In this document: positions 32,458-41,134 of the stretch, one piece after another
Position numbering within the stretch: the stretch's first letter is position 1
How the letters are laid out: every line of letters begins with the position of its first letter
Assembly: GCA_016208315.1 (NCBI GenBank)
Contig: JACQYF010000037.1
Coordinates: forward strand, 1 to 47,999
DNA length: 47,999 nucleotides
Origin: Chloroflexota bacterium
GTDB taxonomy: Bacteria > Chloroflexota > Anaerolineae > UBA4142
Direction of reading: 5' to 3'
The notes under the pieces: model-generated
Database searches by the model: none
Told to the model about the DNA's origin: nothing
Seen by the model: only the letters and a program-made list of their open reading frames with translations
Translations under genes and position numbers: made by a program

Positions 32458-32679
32458 ATGGCGACCGATTATGTTTTCGTGATTCGCATCTGGCAAGCGC
32501 CCCCCGCGCCGCCGAACAAACCCGCGCCGTGGCGCGTTCTTGTCGAGGACCCGCGCAGCGGGCAGCGGTGGGGGTTTGGCGATATGCCTGCGCTGTTCGA
32601 TTTCCTGCAACACATCGCGGCGGACAAGCCAGCCAACGAAGGCGCCGGGCACGCGCCCAGAGTTTTCACTAACCCGTAG
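32458..32679 (+). CDS. Small conserved protein, member 3 of the local family
   Basis: This 73-residue soluble protein is almost identical to member 2 over ATDYVFVIRIWQAPPAPP, PAPWRVLVEDPRSGQ and RWGFGD, then goes directly into PALFDFLQHIA without the insertion. The start at 32458 uses GGAGGTTGGAAAAATG, the same 16 bases as the start of 27054; an in-frame ATG at 32443 lies upstream of the ribosome site and is less likely. It follows the beta-helix gene by 15 bp and precedes a small secreted protein, so it is part of the 26723-35460 unit. Confidence 0.75.
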   Translation: MATDYVFVIRIWQAPPAPPNKPAPWRVLVEDPRSGQRWGFGDMPALFDFLQHIAADKPANEGAGHAPRVFTNP

Positions 32680-32709
32680 CACTGAATCTTTTTCAAGGAG
32701 GTCTGGACA

Positions 32710-33135
32710 ATGAAGGCAAATTTTTTCCGAATCATGCTCTCACTGATGCTTGTCCTGCTCATGCTGGCGCGGTTTGTCGGCGTCGCGGACGCCGAACAGA
32801 TTTGCGGGCCCGACGGCAGGCCGGCGATTCACTTTGTGGGTGGACCACCGAATCGCGGGGTGCTCATCCTTGCCATTGATCAAAATGGCAAGACCATCGA
32901 GATCAAGGTAACGCTCGACGATAAAGGTAACGGCATTTTTCCATTCGGCGAGCCGGGCGTCACCTATCAGAAGGTCGGCGTGTTTCTCGATGGACAAAAG
33001 GAAATCGCAGGACTTTTCCAGAACGTCAAGTGCGACCTGGCAAAGCCGACCATCGAAAGTATGCTGGGAGATGTGACGAAAAACTGGGGACGCCTGACGG
33101 ATGTGATTACCGGCTGGCTGACCCGTTGGTACTAA
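32710..33135 (+). CDS. Small secreted protein of unknown function
   Basis: This 141-residue exported protein has a strong AAGGAGG ribosome site. The signal peptide covers residues 1-28 (core MLSLMLVLLMLARFVGV, ADA-EQ). The mature part has a Cys pair (ICGPDGRP, NVKCDL) that could form a disulphide, a beta-rich region (LILAIDQNGKTIEIKVTLDD) and an aromatic end (WLTRWY). I do not recognise a family. It lies between small-protein member 3 and the TIKI-like lipoprotein, spaced 30 bp from each. Confidence 0.7.
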   Translation: MKANFFRIMLSLMLVLLMLARFVGVADAEQICGPDGRPAIHFVGGPPNRGVLILAIDQNGKTIEIKVTLDDKGNGIFPFGEPGVTYQKVGVFLDGQKEIAGLFQNVKCDLAKPTIESMLGDVTKNWGRLTDVITGWLTRWY

Positions 33136-33165
33136 AAACCATATCAGGTGAAGGAGGTTTGCACG

Positions 33166-34899
33166 ATGAAGACGAACAACCACAAACCATCGCGGCGTTA
33201 CGCGCTGGTCATGCTCATCGCTGCCCTTGTTCTTGCGCTGGGCGCGGCGTGCGCCGCGCCACCCGCGCCGACCGCGACCACGGCGCCGCCGACTACTGCG
33301 CCCGCGCAGCCCACCGCGGTTCCACCATCCGCGACGCCCGTGCCGCCGACTGCCACGCCGGTCCCACCGACGGCGACGGCGACGCGCGTGCCGCCCACCG
33401 CGACGCCCGTTCCGCCGACCGCGACCCCGGTCCCCACGCTCAAGGATGTTGCCGCCAAGATCAGCGACAACATGGGCAAGGTGATCAAGGTGGTCGAGGG
33501 CGACCCGAAACGCATGGTCTATCTCTTCGAGGAGCGCCACGACTCGATTCTCGGACAGATGGAAGTCGCGGTGATGCTCAACCGCTTGTACGAAAAGTAC
33601 GGTCTCAAGCACATCGGCTTGGAGGGACGCCCGGTCGAAAAGGGTCCGCTCAACCTCGCCTGGGCGCATACGAAACCGTACTACAAACCCGGCGACAAGA
33701 TCACGGCGCGGGAAGATGTCTTCGTCCATACACTCATGTCGGGTGAGATCAGCAGCGCCGAGTTCATCGGCTTGATCTACAACGACGTGGTCGTGGACGG
33801 GATTGACGATGCCAAGCTGCACGCCGTTACCCTCGCCGCCGAAGCCGGCAATGCGCCGGTCGTTTACTTGATCAACATCGCCTACGCCCGGATGAACGCC
33901 TCGCAGCGCAGCACCTTCCAAGTCCTGCTCGATCAGAAAAAGGACGAGGATGCCGCGAACTATGCCGTGAGCGTGGACCGCTTTTTGACGGAAACCTACC
34001 AACGGTTGAGCGACCCGGTCAACATGATCTCGCTGGAAGAAACGCTCGACCTGCTGGACAAGATCGAAGCCGAGGCGGCGAAGGCGGGCTACAAGCCGAC
34101 GGCCAAGACACAGGAGAATTTCAACGCGATGCGCGCGTGGGCAAAGCAGATGGCCCAGCGGAGTGACCTCATGGTCGCCAACATACTCAAGGTGATGGCG
34201 GCCAACCCCGGCGCGCCGGTCGCGATGACGGTGGGCGCAGGCCACACGCCGCGCATGATGGAACTGCTCGCCAAGGCGGGCGTTGCTGTGGCGCAAATCC
34301 GGCCGCTGTCGTTGGCGACAGGGAGCACGATAGGGCTGCTGTCCGCGGAGCAATATCGGTGGAAACAGGAGGGGAAAACCGTCGCACCGGCTGGTTCTCT
34401 CTCGGCGCTATTGCGGGGACGCAACAAACCCGACCCTGTAACGGAAGACAAGCATTTCGGATATACAGAATTTACCAAACGAGCTTTCCAGAATTTGGGT
34501 GATTATGCTTGGAAGCAGATGCAAGCGGCGAAGCTGAACACTGCCGACGACCAGACACGACGGGCGTGGGCAGACGCCGCCAGGCAAGACCTCCAGAATT
34601 GGGTAAACGACTTAATGCGGTACGCAGTCGGGATACCTGACATTACGGGAATGACGATTACTGGCATTAACGTTGACCCTGGAGTGTTTTTGAGTATCGG
34701 GATCCATGTTCAACTTGCCAATGGGTCCTTCGACGCAAGTATCGCAGTAAAGGGCGGCAAACCTGACGTGGCTTTGACTGAGTTTGTTGAGGACAAGGTG
34801 ACCGAAATGCGGAAGCAGGACCCAACCAAGCCAACCGAGCCGCCGAAGGAGGAGCAGATTTGCGACACGACGAGCGTTACCGTGACCAAGAGCGGGTAG
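33166..34899 (+). CDS. Lipoprotein with TraB/EreA/ChaN/TIKI-like domain (paralogue of 44986)
   Basis: This 577-residue protein has a lipoprotein-like signal (GAAC, Cys29), a Pro/Thr linker of VPPTATP units (about 31-90) and a long alpha/beta domain. The domain has MVYLFEERHDS (Glu122, Glu123, His125), QMEVAVMLNRLYEKYGLKHI, IGLEG, and much later VGAGHTPRMMELLAKAG (His360). An N-terminal E..H on a strand, a LEG strand and a late GxGH is the layout of the TraB/PrgY, EreA, ChaN and TIKI superfamily of metal-dependent or haem-binding enzymes. The match is by motif only. Residues ~410-570 form a second unassigned domain. The product of 44986 is collinear with it over about 530 residues. The ATG at 33166 follows AAGGAGG. 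Confidence 0.7.
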   Translation: MKTNNHKPSRRYALVMLIAALVLALGAACAAPPAPTATTAPPTTAPAQPTAVPPSATPVPPTATPVPPTATATRVPPTATPVPPTATPVPTLKDVAAKISDNMGKVIKVVEGDPKRMVYLFEERHDSILGQMEVAVMLNRLYEKYGLKHIGLEGRPVEKGPLNLAWAHTKPYYKPGDKITAREDVFVHTLMSGEISSAEFIGLIYNDVVVDGIDDAKLHAVTLAAEAGNAPVVYLINIAYARMNASQRSTFQVLLDQKKDEDAANYAVSVDRFLTETYQRLSDPVNMISLEETLDLLDKIEAEAAKAGYKPTAKTQENFNAMRAWAKQMAQRSDLMVANILKVMAANPGAPVAMTVGAGHTPRMMELLAKAGVAVAQIRPLSLATGSTIGLLSAEQYRWKQEGKTVAPAGSLSALLRGRNKPDPVTEDKHFGYTEFTKRAFQNLGDYAWKQMQAAKLNTADDQTRRAWADAARQDLQNWVNDLMRYAVGIPDITGMTITGINVDPGVFLSIGIHVQLANGSFDASIAVKGGKPDVALTEFVEDKVTEMRKQDPTKPTEPPKEEQICDTTSVTVTKSG

Positions 34900-34953
34900 C
34901 GCGCGCAAGTTGGATGAGACCCTGACTCGGACAAGCCGACACCAAATAGGTTT

Positions 34954-35027
34954 ATCCGCGAATCCCAAAGGGACTTGCTTCGCTAATCTACTTTTCTCTT
35001 CGCGTGGATTCGCGGAGATTCGCGGAT
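34954..35027. repeat. ATCCGCGAATC inverted repeat
   Basis: ATCCGCGAATC at 34954 faces GATTCGCGGAG and ATTCGCGGAT at 35007-35027, leaving a ~40-base loop. It fills most of the 168-bp gap before 35068. No promoter was evident here. Confidence 0.55.
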
Positions 35028-35067
35028 GAAAAAATCTGTTAATCTTTCAGGCGAAAGGAGCAACAAA

Positions 35068-35460
35068 ATGGCAGAGCCAAAGCTCGTGAAGACAGTCGTT
35101 TATGAAGTGCAGGACATTGACTTGTCACAGGCGATCAGGGACAACCCTCAGGTCGAGGAGTTGAGACAGGAAGTTGTTCGCTGGCTCAACGTCTTGCAGG
35201 AGGCGAAAGCCAAGCAATCGGAGTCCACGGTCGTTCTGGACAAGTCCGCCGTGCCGCCGGTGGAGGCGACGCGCGGCTGCGCGGTGTGCGAATACACCAA
35301 GGTCGTGAACTTTATTCCCGTGGAGACCTGGCCACCAGTTGACGATCGCGCGATTGGTGGCTGCGGAAGCTGCGGGACGCGAATCCAGGTCTCGGAACAT
35401 GTCGTCAACTTTAAGCTGGTAGAACAGATCGTCGAGGGGTGGAAGTTGATTCAGCCGTAA
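35068..35460 (+). CDS. Small cytoplasmic protein with two CxxC pairs
   Basis: This 130-residue protein has no signal peptide. The start ATG at 35068 follows AAAGGAG; an upstream in-frame ATG at 35026 is inside a repeat. The N-terminal half is a charged helix (VEELRQEVVRWLNVLQEAK). The C-terminal half has CAVCEY and CGSCG about 30 residues apart, which could bind zinc as a ribbon. I do not recognise the family. It is the last gene before the terminator at 35473 and the only clearly cytoplasmic gene of its unit apart from the small-protein family. Confidence 0.65.
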   Translation: MAEPKLVKTVVYEVQDIDLSQAIRDNPQVEELRQEVVRWLNVLQEAKAKQSESTVVLDKSAVPPVEATRGCAVCEYTKVVNFIPVETWPPVDDRAIGGCGSCGTRIQVSEHVVNFKLVEQIVEGWKLIQP

Positions 35461-35472
35461 GCGCGGCAAGAA

Positions 35473-35505
35473 AAACCCGAAGGGTCTCGCAGACCCTTCG
35501 GGTTT
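35473..35505. terminator. Perfect terminator-like hairpin
   Basis: AAACCCGAAGGGTCT and AGACCCTTCGGGTTT form a perfect 15-bp stem around CGC, 12 bases after the stop of 35068 and 34 before the next start. The flanking A and T residues lie in the stem, so it can work on both strands. The 3' arm is identical to those at 23439 and 47848. Confidence 0.75.
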
Positions 35506-35539
35506 GGGTGGCAGCCACTGCCATCAAGGAGAACTCGAG

Positions 35540-38500
35540 ATGAACATCACACGCCGACTTCAAGCACGGTCGTACTGCCGAGTCGTCGTCTGTGCCTTGC
35601 TCGCGTTGTTCGCGCTGACGGTGGCGCCGGCCCTGACGCCCGCGAGCGCGCAAAGCACGGGCACGACCACGCGAGTCTCGGTTCACTCCAACGGCACCAA
35701 GGGCAACGGCTCCTCGTACCGACCCGCGATCTCCGCAGACGGGCGCTATGTGGCCTTTCAGTCCGATGCTACCAACCTGGTAGACGACGACACGAATGGA
35801 TATACCGACATCTTTGTCCACGACAGGGAGACGCTTCAAACCACGCGCGTCTCGGTCCACTCGAACGGCGCCCAGGCAAACTACCAGTCAAATCGTCCTT
35901 CCATCACTGCCGACGGACGATTTGTGGCATTCACGTCGTCTGCCAGCAACCTCGTGGACAATGACACCAACGGTAAGGGTGACGTCTTTGTCCATGACCG
36001 CCAGACACACCAAACGACTCGCATTTCCGTCGGCTTTGGCGGCGCGGAGCCGAATGACGTGTCGCAGCAAGCCACCATCTCTGCTGACGGGAGCCGCGTG
36101 GCTTTCACATCGTGGGCTAGCAATCTCGTGAGTCCGGCGAAATTCGCCTATGATGCCGTCTATGTCCGCAACCGGCTGGGTGGGCCAACGACACTCGTCT
36201 CGGCGGACTGGGAGGGCCGCGCGGTGGGTGGAGGCGCTCCCTCTATTTCCGGAGACGGACGCTATGTGGCTTTTAGCTCGGATCGCTTGTTGCAGAGCGA
36301 CCCGAGTTCCGCCAGTGACATCTATGTCTACGACGCGGCAACGCAGTCTCTCGTGCGCGTCACGGTCCGCCCCGACGGCGCGTCGGCAAACGGCCAGTCT
36401 TGGAATACGGCGATCAGTGGCGACGGGGGCGTGGTGGCGTTTCAGTCCGACGCGACGAACCTGGTGGATGGCGACACCAATGGATATACTGACGTCTTCG
36501 TCCGCGGCTTGGGAACGGGTCCGTTCACGCGAGTCTCAGTCCGCTCCGATGGCACACAGGGAAACCATAGCTCTGGATACGTTCGCGTCGCCATCTCCGC
36601 GGACGGGCGCTTTGGCGCGTTTAGTTCCAATGCCAGCAACCTGGTGGCTGACGACACCAACTACCCCTGGGCGGATGTCTTTGTCCACGATCGCCAGACG
36701 CGGGAGACGACGCGCGTCTCTGTCAGTTCCGCGGGTGGGCAGGGAAATTGTGGGAGCTACCATCCGGCTATCTCCGGCGATGGACGCTATGTCGCATTCG
36801 AGTCGTGCGCCACCACCCTCGTAGCCGGCGATACGTTCGACTATATTAGCGACATCTTCGTCCGCGACCGCGGTCCCCAACCTGTTCTCCCCATCGTCGT
36901 CAACTCGATCAACGATACCCCCGACGCCAGTCTCGGCGACGGCGTGTGCTACACCGGTGTCACCACCTCCGAGGGCGAATTCGAATGCACCCTGCGCGCG
37001 GCCATCGCGGAAGCGAACGCCCGCGCCGGCGCGGATACGATCACGTTCAACATTCCCAGTGGCGGCATGGTCCCCCAGATTTGGGCGTCCAGCGCGCTGC
37101 CGGAGAATACCGACCCGGTCGTGATTGATGGGACGACCCAACCAGGCGTCACGCCCCCGGGAGTGGAATTGAGCGGCTATCGCAACGTCGCCTATGACGG
37201 GCTGGTGTTCACCACGGCCGGCAACACCGTCAAAGGCATGGTCGTCAATCAATTCGGCAAGAACGGCATCGTGCTTCGCAACGGCGGGCAGAACACCATC
37301 GAAAACAACTACATCGGCGCCGGCGTTCTCGGGGTGACCGCAGAGGGGAATGGGAAGAATGGTATCCTCGTCGAGAACTCGCCCAACAATGTGATCAAGG
37401 GCAACGTGATTATCGGGAATGGTCTCGGGCTATGGGCCGATGGGGAGGACAGCGGCGTTCGCATCAAGGGGAGTGGGGCGACCGGCAACAAGGTACAGGG
37501 CAATTTGATCGGCGTCACCAAGCCGCTAGTAGATCCACAAGGGAATCGCAAACGCGGCAACTATGACGGGGTGCTGATCCTGGACGGCGCGACCGACAAC
37601 CTGATCGGCGGCCCTTCTGCCGCCGACCGCAACATCATCGGCGGCAACTCGGCAGGTGTTAGCATCATGGGACCGCAGACGAAACGGAACGTCGTCCAGG
37701 GCAACTACATCGGCACGGACGAGAGTAGCTGGGTTGGCTTGGGCAATTCGTTTTGGGGCGTCCGCATCAAGAGCGCGTCGGAGAACAGCATCCTCGGCAA
37801 CCTTATCGCCGGGAACGGTCCCCCCTTGGGTGACGCGTACGTCAACGGCGCCATCCACATCACGACCGACGACAGCCGCGTCGCGCCGACTCTAAACATC
37901 GTCAAAGGGAACACGGTCGGCAAGACGGGGCTGGGGAATCGCAGCCACGGCATCTTGCTGGACGAAGGCGCGTCGCAGAATCAGATTGGCGGCACGGAAC
38001 CCGGCGACGCGAACACCATCTCCTACAACACCGAAGCCGGCGTCGCGCTGAATGTGAGTAGCGGCGGCGCGACGCAGACCGCAACGCGGAATGCGATTCT
38101 GGGCAACTCGATCTTTGCGAACACGCGACTGGGCATTGACCTGGGCGGGCCGGAGTATGACGACTTGGGCGTGACCCTCAACGACGCGGGCGATGGGGAC
38201 ACGGGGCCCAACAATTATCAGAATTTCCCCGTGCTGATAGCGGCGACTCGCGGACTCAACGGCACGACCGTCCAAGCAACGCTGAACAGCGTCATCAGCA
38301 CCACCTTCCGTGTCGAATTCTTCCGCCCCCTCGTCTGCGATGACACCGGATATGGCGAAGGCGAAACCTACCTGGGTTTCACCAATGTCACGACTGACGG
38401 GAGCGGCAACGCAAATTTTTCAATCACCTTCTTGACCACGATTCCCGAATATGTCACGGCGACGGCGACCGACCCGAACAACAACACTTCCGAGTTCTCC

Positions 38501-39682
38501 ATCTGCACAATGGTCACCGAGGGCACGCCCACGCCAACCGCGACCGCCACGGGCACCGCGACCAGCACGCCCACGCGGACGCCCACCATTACGCCGACGG
38601 CCACGCGCACTGGCACGGCCACGAGCACGCGCACCGTAACTACGACGCCGACACGCACCGCGACGGGCACTCGGACACCCACGCGCACCGCGACCCCAAC
38701 GCTCACACCCATCACCGCGAGCAGCACGGTGGGCACGAACGGCGGAACCGTCGCATCGAGCGATGGCAAATTCCAAATGACCTTCCCACCGGGCGCGGTT
38801 GCGGGGAATGTCACGGTGACGTACACCGAACAACCCGCGCCCGCTCAGCCGCTGCCCACGGGCCGCATCGGCGCGCGCTATTTCACCATCGAGGCGCGCG
38901 ATGGCGCGGGCAACCTCGTCACCAACTTCAACCAACCCTACACGCTGATCCTCACCTACACGGATGCGGAACTAGCCGCCGCGGGTATCAGTGAAGCGAA
39001 TCTCAACGTCGCGTTTTGGAATGGGAGCGCGTGGGTAGACATGCTGCCGTGCGCGGGATGCAGCGTGGACACCATCGCCAACCGCGTGACGATTGTCGCC
39101 AATCACCTGACGCCCTTCGCGCTGGTGGGCGGCGGCACAACCTACCGGCTCTTCCTGCCGATGACCGGACGCGGCGGCGGTTCCAACCCCATCAACGCCC
39201 CCGACCTCGTCGTGCAGAGCATCGCCGCGAACGCGACGACGCTCCAAATCGTCGTCAAGAATCAAGGGACTGCGCCGGTCACAGACGAATTTTGGGTGGA
39301 CGTGTATTTCAATCCCAACCCCGCGCCGACGAAGGCGAATCAGATTTGGCAGATGCTGGCGTCGCAAGGGCTGGTCTGGGGTGTCACGTCCGCCGCGCTG
39401 CCGCTGAATCCGGGGAGCACGCTCACGCTCAGTGTGGGCGATGTGTACTACTGGCCGTCGCTGAGCAACGTGGCGGTAACACTCGCGGCAGGTACATCAG
39501 TCTACGCGCAGGTAGATTCGGCGAATGCGGACACCAACTATGGCGGGGTGCTGGAGAATCACGAGAGCACGGGTGGGGCGTACAACAACATCACGGGCGC
39601 GCAACTTACGACTGGGTTGAGTGTCCCACGGGCGGGTGCAGCGCGCGCGCAGGCGGCCAAAAAGTTGCCGAGAAGACCGTGA
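35540..39682 (+). CDS. Giant secreted TolB-propeller / CSLREA / beta-helix / CARDB protein
   Basis: This 1,380-residue exported protein has a signal peptide nearly identical to that of 27054 (APALTPASAQSTGTTTRVSV). It then has about seven TolB/PD40 propeller repeats to residue ~450 and a CSLREA-like motif (DGVCYTG ... ECTLRAAIAEANARAGADTI). A right-handed beta-helix follows with IxGNxIG-type rungs (~530-900), an Ig-like region ending FSICT, and a Thr/Pro-rich TPTRTPT linker (~995-1055). Then come a ZU5-like domain (GGTVASSDGKFQMTFPPGAV) and an internal YRLFLPMTGR followed by a CARDB-like domain. Ribosome site AAGGAG. Likely a very large surface adhesin or binding protein; no catalytic motif seen. 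Confidence 0.8.
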   Translation: MNITRRLQARSYCRVVVCALLALFALTVAPALTPASAQSTGTTTRVSVHSNGTKGNGSSYRPAISADGRYVAFQSDATNLVDDDTNGYTDIFVHDRETLQTTRVSVHSNGAQANYQSNRPSITADGRFVAFTSSASNLVDNDTNGKGDVFVHDRQTHQTTRISVGFGGAEPNDVSQQATISADGSRVAFTSWASNLVSPAKFAYDAVYVRNRLGGPTTLVSADWEGRAVGGGAPSISGDGRYVAFSSDRLLQSDPSSASDIYVYDAATQSLVRVTVRPDGASANGQSWNTAISGDGGVVAFQSDATNLVDGDTNGYTDVFVRGLGTGPFTRVSVRSDGTQGNHSSGYVRVAISADGRFGAFSSNASNLVADDTNYPWADVFVHDRQTRETTRVSVSSAGGQGNCGSYHPAISGDGRYVAFESCATTLVAGDTFDYISDIFVRDRGPQPVLPIVVNSINDTPDASLGDGVCYTGVTTSEGEFECTLRAAIAEANARAGADTITFNIPSGGMVPQIWASSALPENTDPVVIDGTTQPGVTPPGVELSGYRNVAYDGLVFTTAGNTVKGMVVNQFGKNGIVLRNGGQNTIENNYIGAGVLGVTAEGNGKNGILVENSPNNVIKGNVIIGNGLGLWADGEDSGVRIKGSGATGNKVQGNLIGVTKPLVDPQGNRKRGNYDGVLILDGATDNLIGGPSAADRNIIGGNSAGVSIMGPQTKRNVVQGNYIGTDESSWVGLGNSFWGVRIKSASENSILGNLIAGNGPPLGDAYVNGAIHITTDDSRVAPTLNIVKGNTVGKTGLGNRSHGILLDEGASQNQIGGTEPGDANTISYNTEAGVALNVSSGGATQTATRNAILGNSIFANTRLGIDLGGPEYDDLGVTLNDAGDGDTGPNNYQNFPVLIAATRGLNGTTVQATLNSVISTTFRVEFFRPLVCDDTGYGEGETYLGFTNVTTDGSGNANFSITFLTTIPEYVTATATDPNNNTSEFSICTMVTEGTPTPTATATGTATSTPTRTPTITPTATRTGTATSTRTVTTTPTRTATGTRTPTRTATPTLTPITASSTVGTNGGTVASSDGKFQMTFPPGAVAGNVTVTYTEQPAPAQPLPTGRIGARYFTIEARDGAGNLVTNFNQPYTLILTYTDAELAAAGISEANLNVAFWNGSAWVDMLPCAGCSVDTIANRVTIVANHLTPFALVGGGTTYRLFLPMTGRGGGSNPINAPDLVVQSIAANATTLQIVVKNQGTAPVTDEFWVDVYFNPNPAPTKANQIWQMLASQGLVWGVTSAALPLNPGSTLTLSVGDVYYWPSLSNVAVTLAAGTSVYAQVDSANADTNYGGVLENHESTGGAYNNITGAQLTTGLSVPRAGAARAQAAKKLPRRP

Positions 39683-39686
39683 ATCG

Positions 39687-39756
39687 AAGGATGAGGGATG
39701 AAGGATGAGGGATGAAGGATGAGGGATGAAGGATGAGGGATGAAGGATGAGGGATG
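39687..39756. repeat. Tandem heptamer array (AGGATGA / GGGATGA)
   Basis: About ten uninterrupted heptamers alternate AAGGATG and AGGGATG across the whole gap between the convergent genes 35540 and 39761. It is the purest form of the heptamer family seen inverted at 25302. Confidence 0.85.
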
Positions 39757-39760
39757 ACCA

Positions 39761-40549
39761 TCACTTTGAACCGACGGCTGCCTTTGCCCAGGCAAGCATC
39801 TCGGGCGGCAAAGGCAGTTCCAGGGGTTGCGTATAGTCCACCGATAACGCATAGCCCGCGCGATCGTAGACTGTGTTCAGTGCCTGTTGCAGGTCTAACG
39901 CGACATCGGGATGCGGCGCGTGTAGGGGGATAGAAACCGTGGGTAGAGGGTCTGGCAAGTTGAACAGCCATGCTTCGGCCGTTGGATTTTCCGCCTGGCG
40001 ACGTTCGACGCGGGACAGGATAACACAATAATCGCTTGGCCCCGGCGCCAACTCCCAACGCGTCCCCGCGCGCAACAGGTCAATCTCAATCCAGTGGGTG
40101 TCCGAATTGAGAATCTCGGTGCGCTTGCGAATGAACTGCTGATGGCGCACAGTCCCTTTGATCTTGTTGGTTGGCGAAAGGATCTCGATGACGGTTACTA
40201 CCCGGCTTGTGCTGCGCTCGCGAATCTCAAGATAGCGTTCGCGCACCTCGTCGTCAATGTAAGTCAGGGGGAAAACGACTGCGCCAGATGGCATTGGGCG
40301 CGTTTGTACTGCCGCAGGATTCGCGGGAGCGTACTTGGCTCGCGCTTCCCTCGTCACTACGAGCACATCCGGCTCGATAAATGTTGGACTACCGGCAATG
40401 TAGACGCGCTCCTCGCCACGGACGTAATAATCAGGCGCGACGAGTGGTGTCAAGAGTTCTTGGCACACCGAAATCAGATTGCGATGAACATCGGGCCACA
40501 GCGCCGGATGCTCGAGCCAAGGATCCATGCCGGGAAATGGCGAAGGCAT
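39761..40549 (-). CDS. DUF4058 family protein
   Basis: This 262-residue protein starts MPSPFPGMDPWLEHPALWPD, the hallmark opening of DUF4058, a family frequent in Cyanobacteria and Chloroflexota. Other family-like segments are FIEPDVLVV, VTVIEILSPTNK and the HWIEIDLLRAG strand. The fold resembles restriction-endonuclease-like proteins and no function is established. The ATG at 40549 has GGAGG nine bases upstream on the minus strand and a TATAAT further up. It is transcribed against the surrounding exported-protein genes and is probably an independent gene. Confidence 0.85.
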   Translation of the reverse strand: MPSPFPGMDPWLEHPALWPDVHRNLISVCQELLTPLVAPDYYVRGEERVYIAGSPTFIEPDVLVVTREARAKYAPANPAAVQTRPMPSGAVVFPLTYIDDEVRERYLEIRERSTSRVVTVIEILSPTNKIKGTVRHQQFIRKRTEILNSDTHWIEIDLLRAGTRWELAPGPSDYCVILSRVERRQAENPTAEAWLFNLPDPLPTVSIPLHAPHPDVALDLQQALNTVYDRAGYALSVDYTQPLELPLPPEMLAWAKAAVGSK

Positions 40550-40575
40550 AATCGTCAACCTCCAATACGATTATG

Positions 40576-40581
40576 ATTATA
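40576..40581 (-). promoter_or_regulatory. -10 box of the DUF4058 gene
   Basis: A perfect TATAAT on the minus strand, about 27 bases before the ATG at 40549. No convincing -35 box is seen because the upstream DNA is a GTGACGA heptamer repeat. Confidence 0.45.
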
Positions 40582-40588
40582 CCACAGA

Positions 40589-40648
40589 ACGTGACGAGTG
40601 ACGAGACAAGTGACAAGAGAAGGATAAAGGATGAAGGATGAGGGATGA
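40589..40648. repeat. GTGACGA and AAGGATG heptamer repeats
   Basis: ACGTGAC/GAGTGAC/GAGACAA/GTGACAA heptamers are followed by AAGGATA, AAGGATG, AAGGATG, AGGGATG. The last ATG is the start codon of the 40645 gene, and the preceding GAGG acts as its ribosome site. Confidence 0.65.
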
Positions 40649-41088
40649 AAACAATCTTGGTTGAACTCATGGTGCTCGGAGTAATGCTGTTGATTGCGGC
40701 GCTCGCACTTGTGCCCACGACGCAGGCGGCGTTGCCGCCGCGACCGACCGTGCCGCCGACGCCGATTGTGGAGCCGCCGTACAAACCGGTCGGCGGGTGG
40801 ATCGAGTTGCGCGCCCAGAACGCGCCCGGCGGCAATGTGTGGACGATCGTGCAATGGCAGGACGCGCTGCAAACGTGGCGCGACGTCGTCGAGTGGCGCG
40901 GGATGTTCGACGAGACGCGCGACGCTATTGGCCAAAAAACGTGGTGGGTCGAGCAGCGGGATTTCGGCTTGCGCATGCGTTGGCTCGTCTACTTGGAAAC
41001 GCGCGAACAGGTAGTGTGCGAGAGCCAGCCGTTTGATGCGCCGAGAGAGAACAAGCAAACGGTGGTTGTTCCTGTGGAGTGCAAATGA
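40645..41088 (+). CDS. Secreted protein of unknown function
   Basis: This 147-residue exported protein has a signal peptide at about 1-28 (core VLGVMLLIAALAL, TQA-AL), then a Pro-rich linker (PPRPTVPPTPIVEPP). A compact domain follows with several Trp (GGWIELRAQ, VWTIVQWQD, WRDVVEWRG, WWVEQRDFG) and two Cys near the end (VCES, VECK). The strand pattern and Trp content suggest a beta sandwich or SH3-like domain, but I recognise no family. The start codon is the final ATG of a heptamer repeat, so this gene probably borrowed its translation start from the repeat. It is divergent from the DUF4058 gene and followed by a small hairpin. Confidence 0.7.
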   Translation: MKTILVELMVLGVMLLIAALALVPTTQAALPPRPTVPPTPIVEPPYKPVGGWIELRAQNAPGGNVWTIVQWQDALQTWRDVVEWRGMFDETRDAIGQKTWWVEQRDFGLRMRWLVYLETREQVVCESQPFDAPRENKQTVVVPVECK

Positions 41089-41104
41089 GAATGTGGCGTT
41101 TGCC

Positions 41105-41122
41105 AAAAACCCGAAGGTTTTG
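41105..41122. terminator. Small terminator-like hairpin
   Basis: CAAAAC and GTTTTG pair around CCGAAG just after the 40645 gene. The stem is short and AT-rich; it resembles a shrunken form of the AAACCCGAAGGGT hairpins. It would separate this gene from the SARP-type promoter 13 bp downstream. Confidence 0.4.
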
Positions 41123-41134
41123 CGCCACGCCCGG

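Noticed and set aside
32740..34353. A 537-codon open frame on the minus strand
   Set aside because: It is Arg/His-rich and antisense to 32710 and 33166, which have signal peptides, ribosome sites and a paralogue; an artefact of the Pro/Thr linker and GC bias.
39687..39756. Possible CRISPR-like array
   Set aside because: The units are contiguous heptamers without spacers, and no cas gene is nearby.
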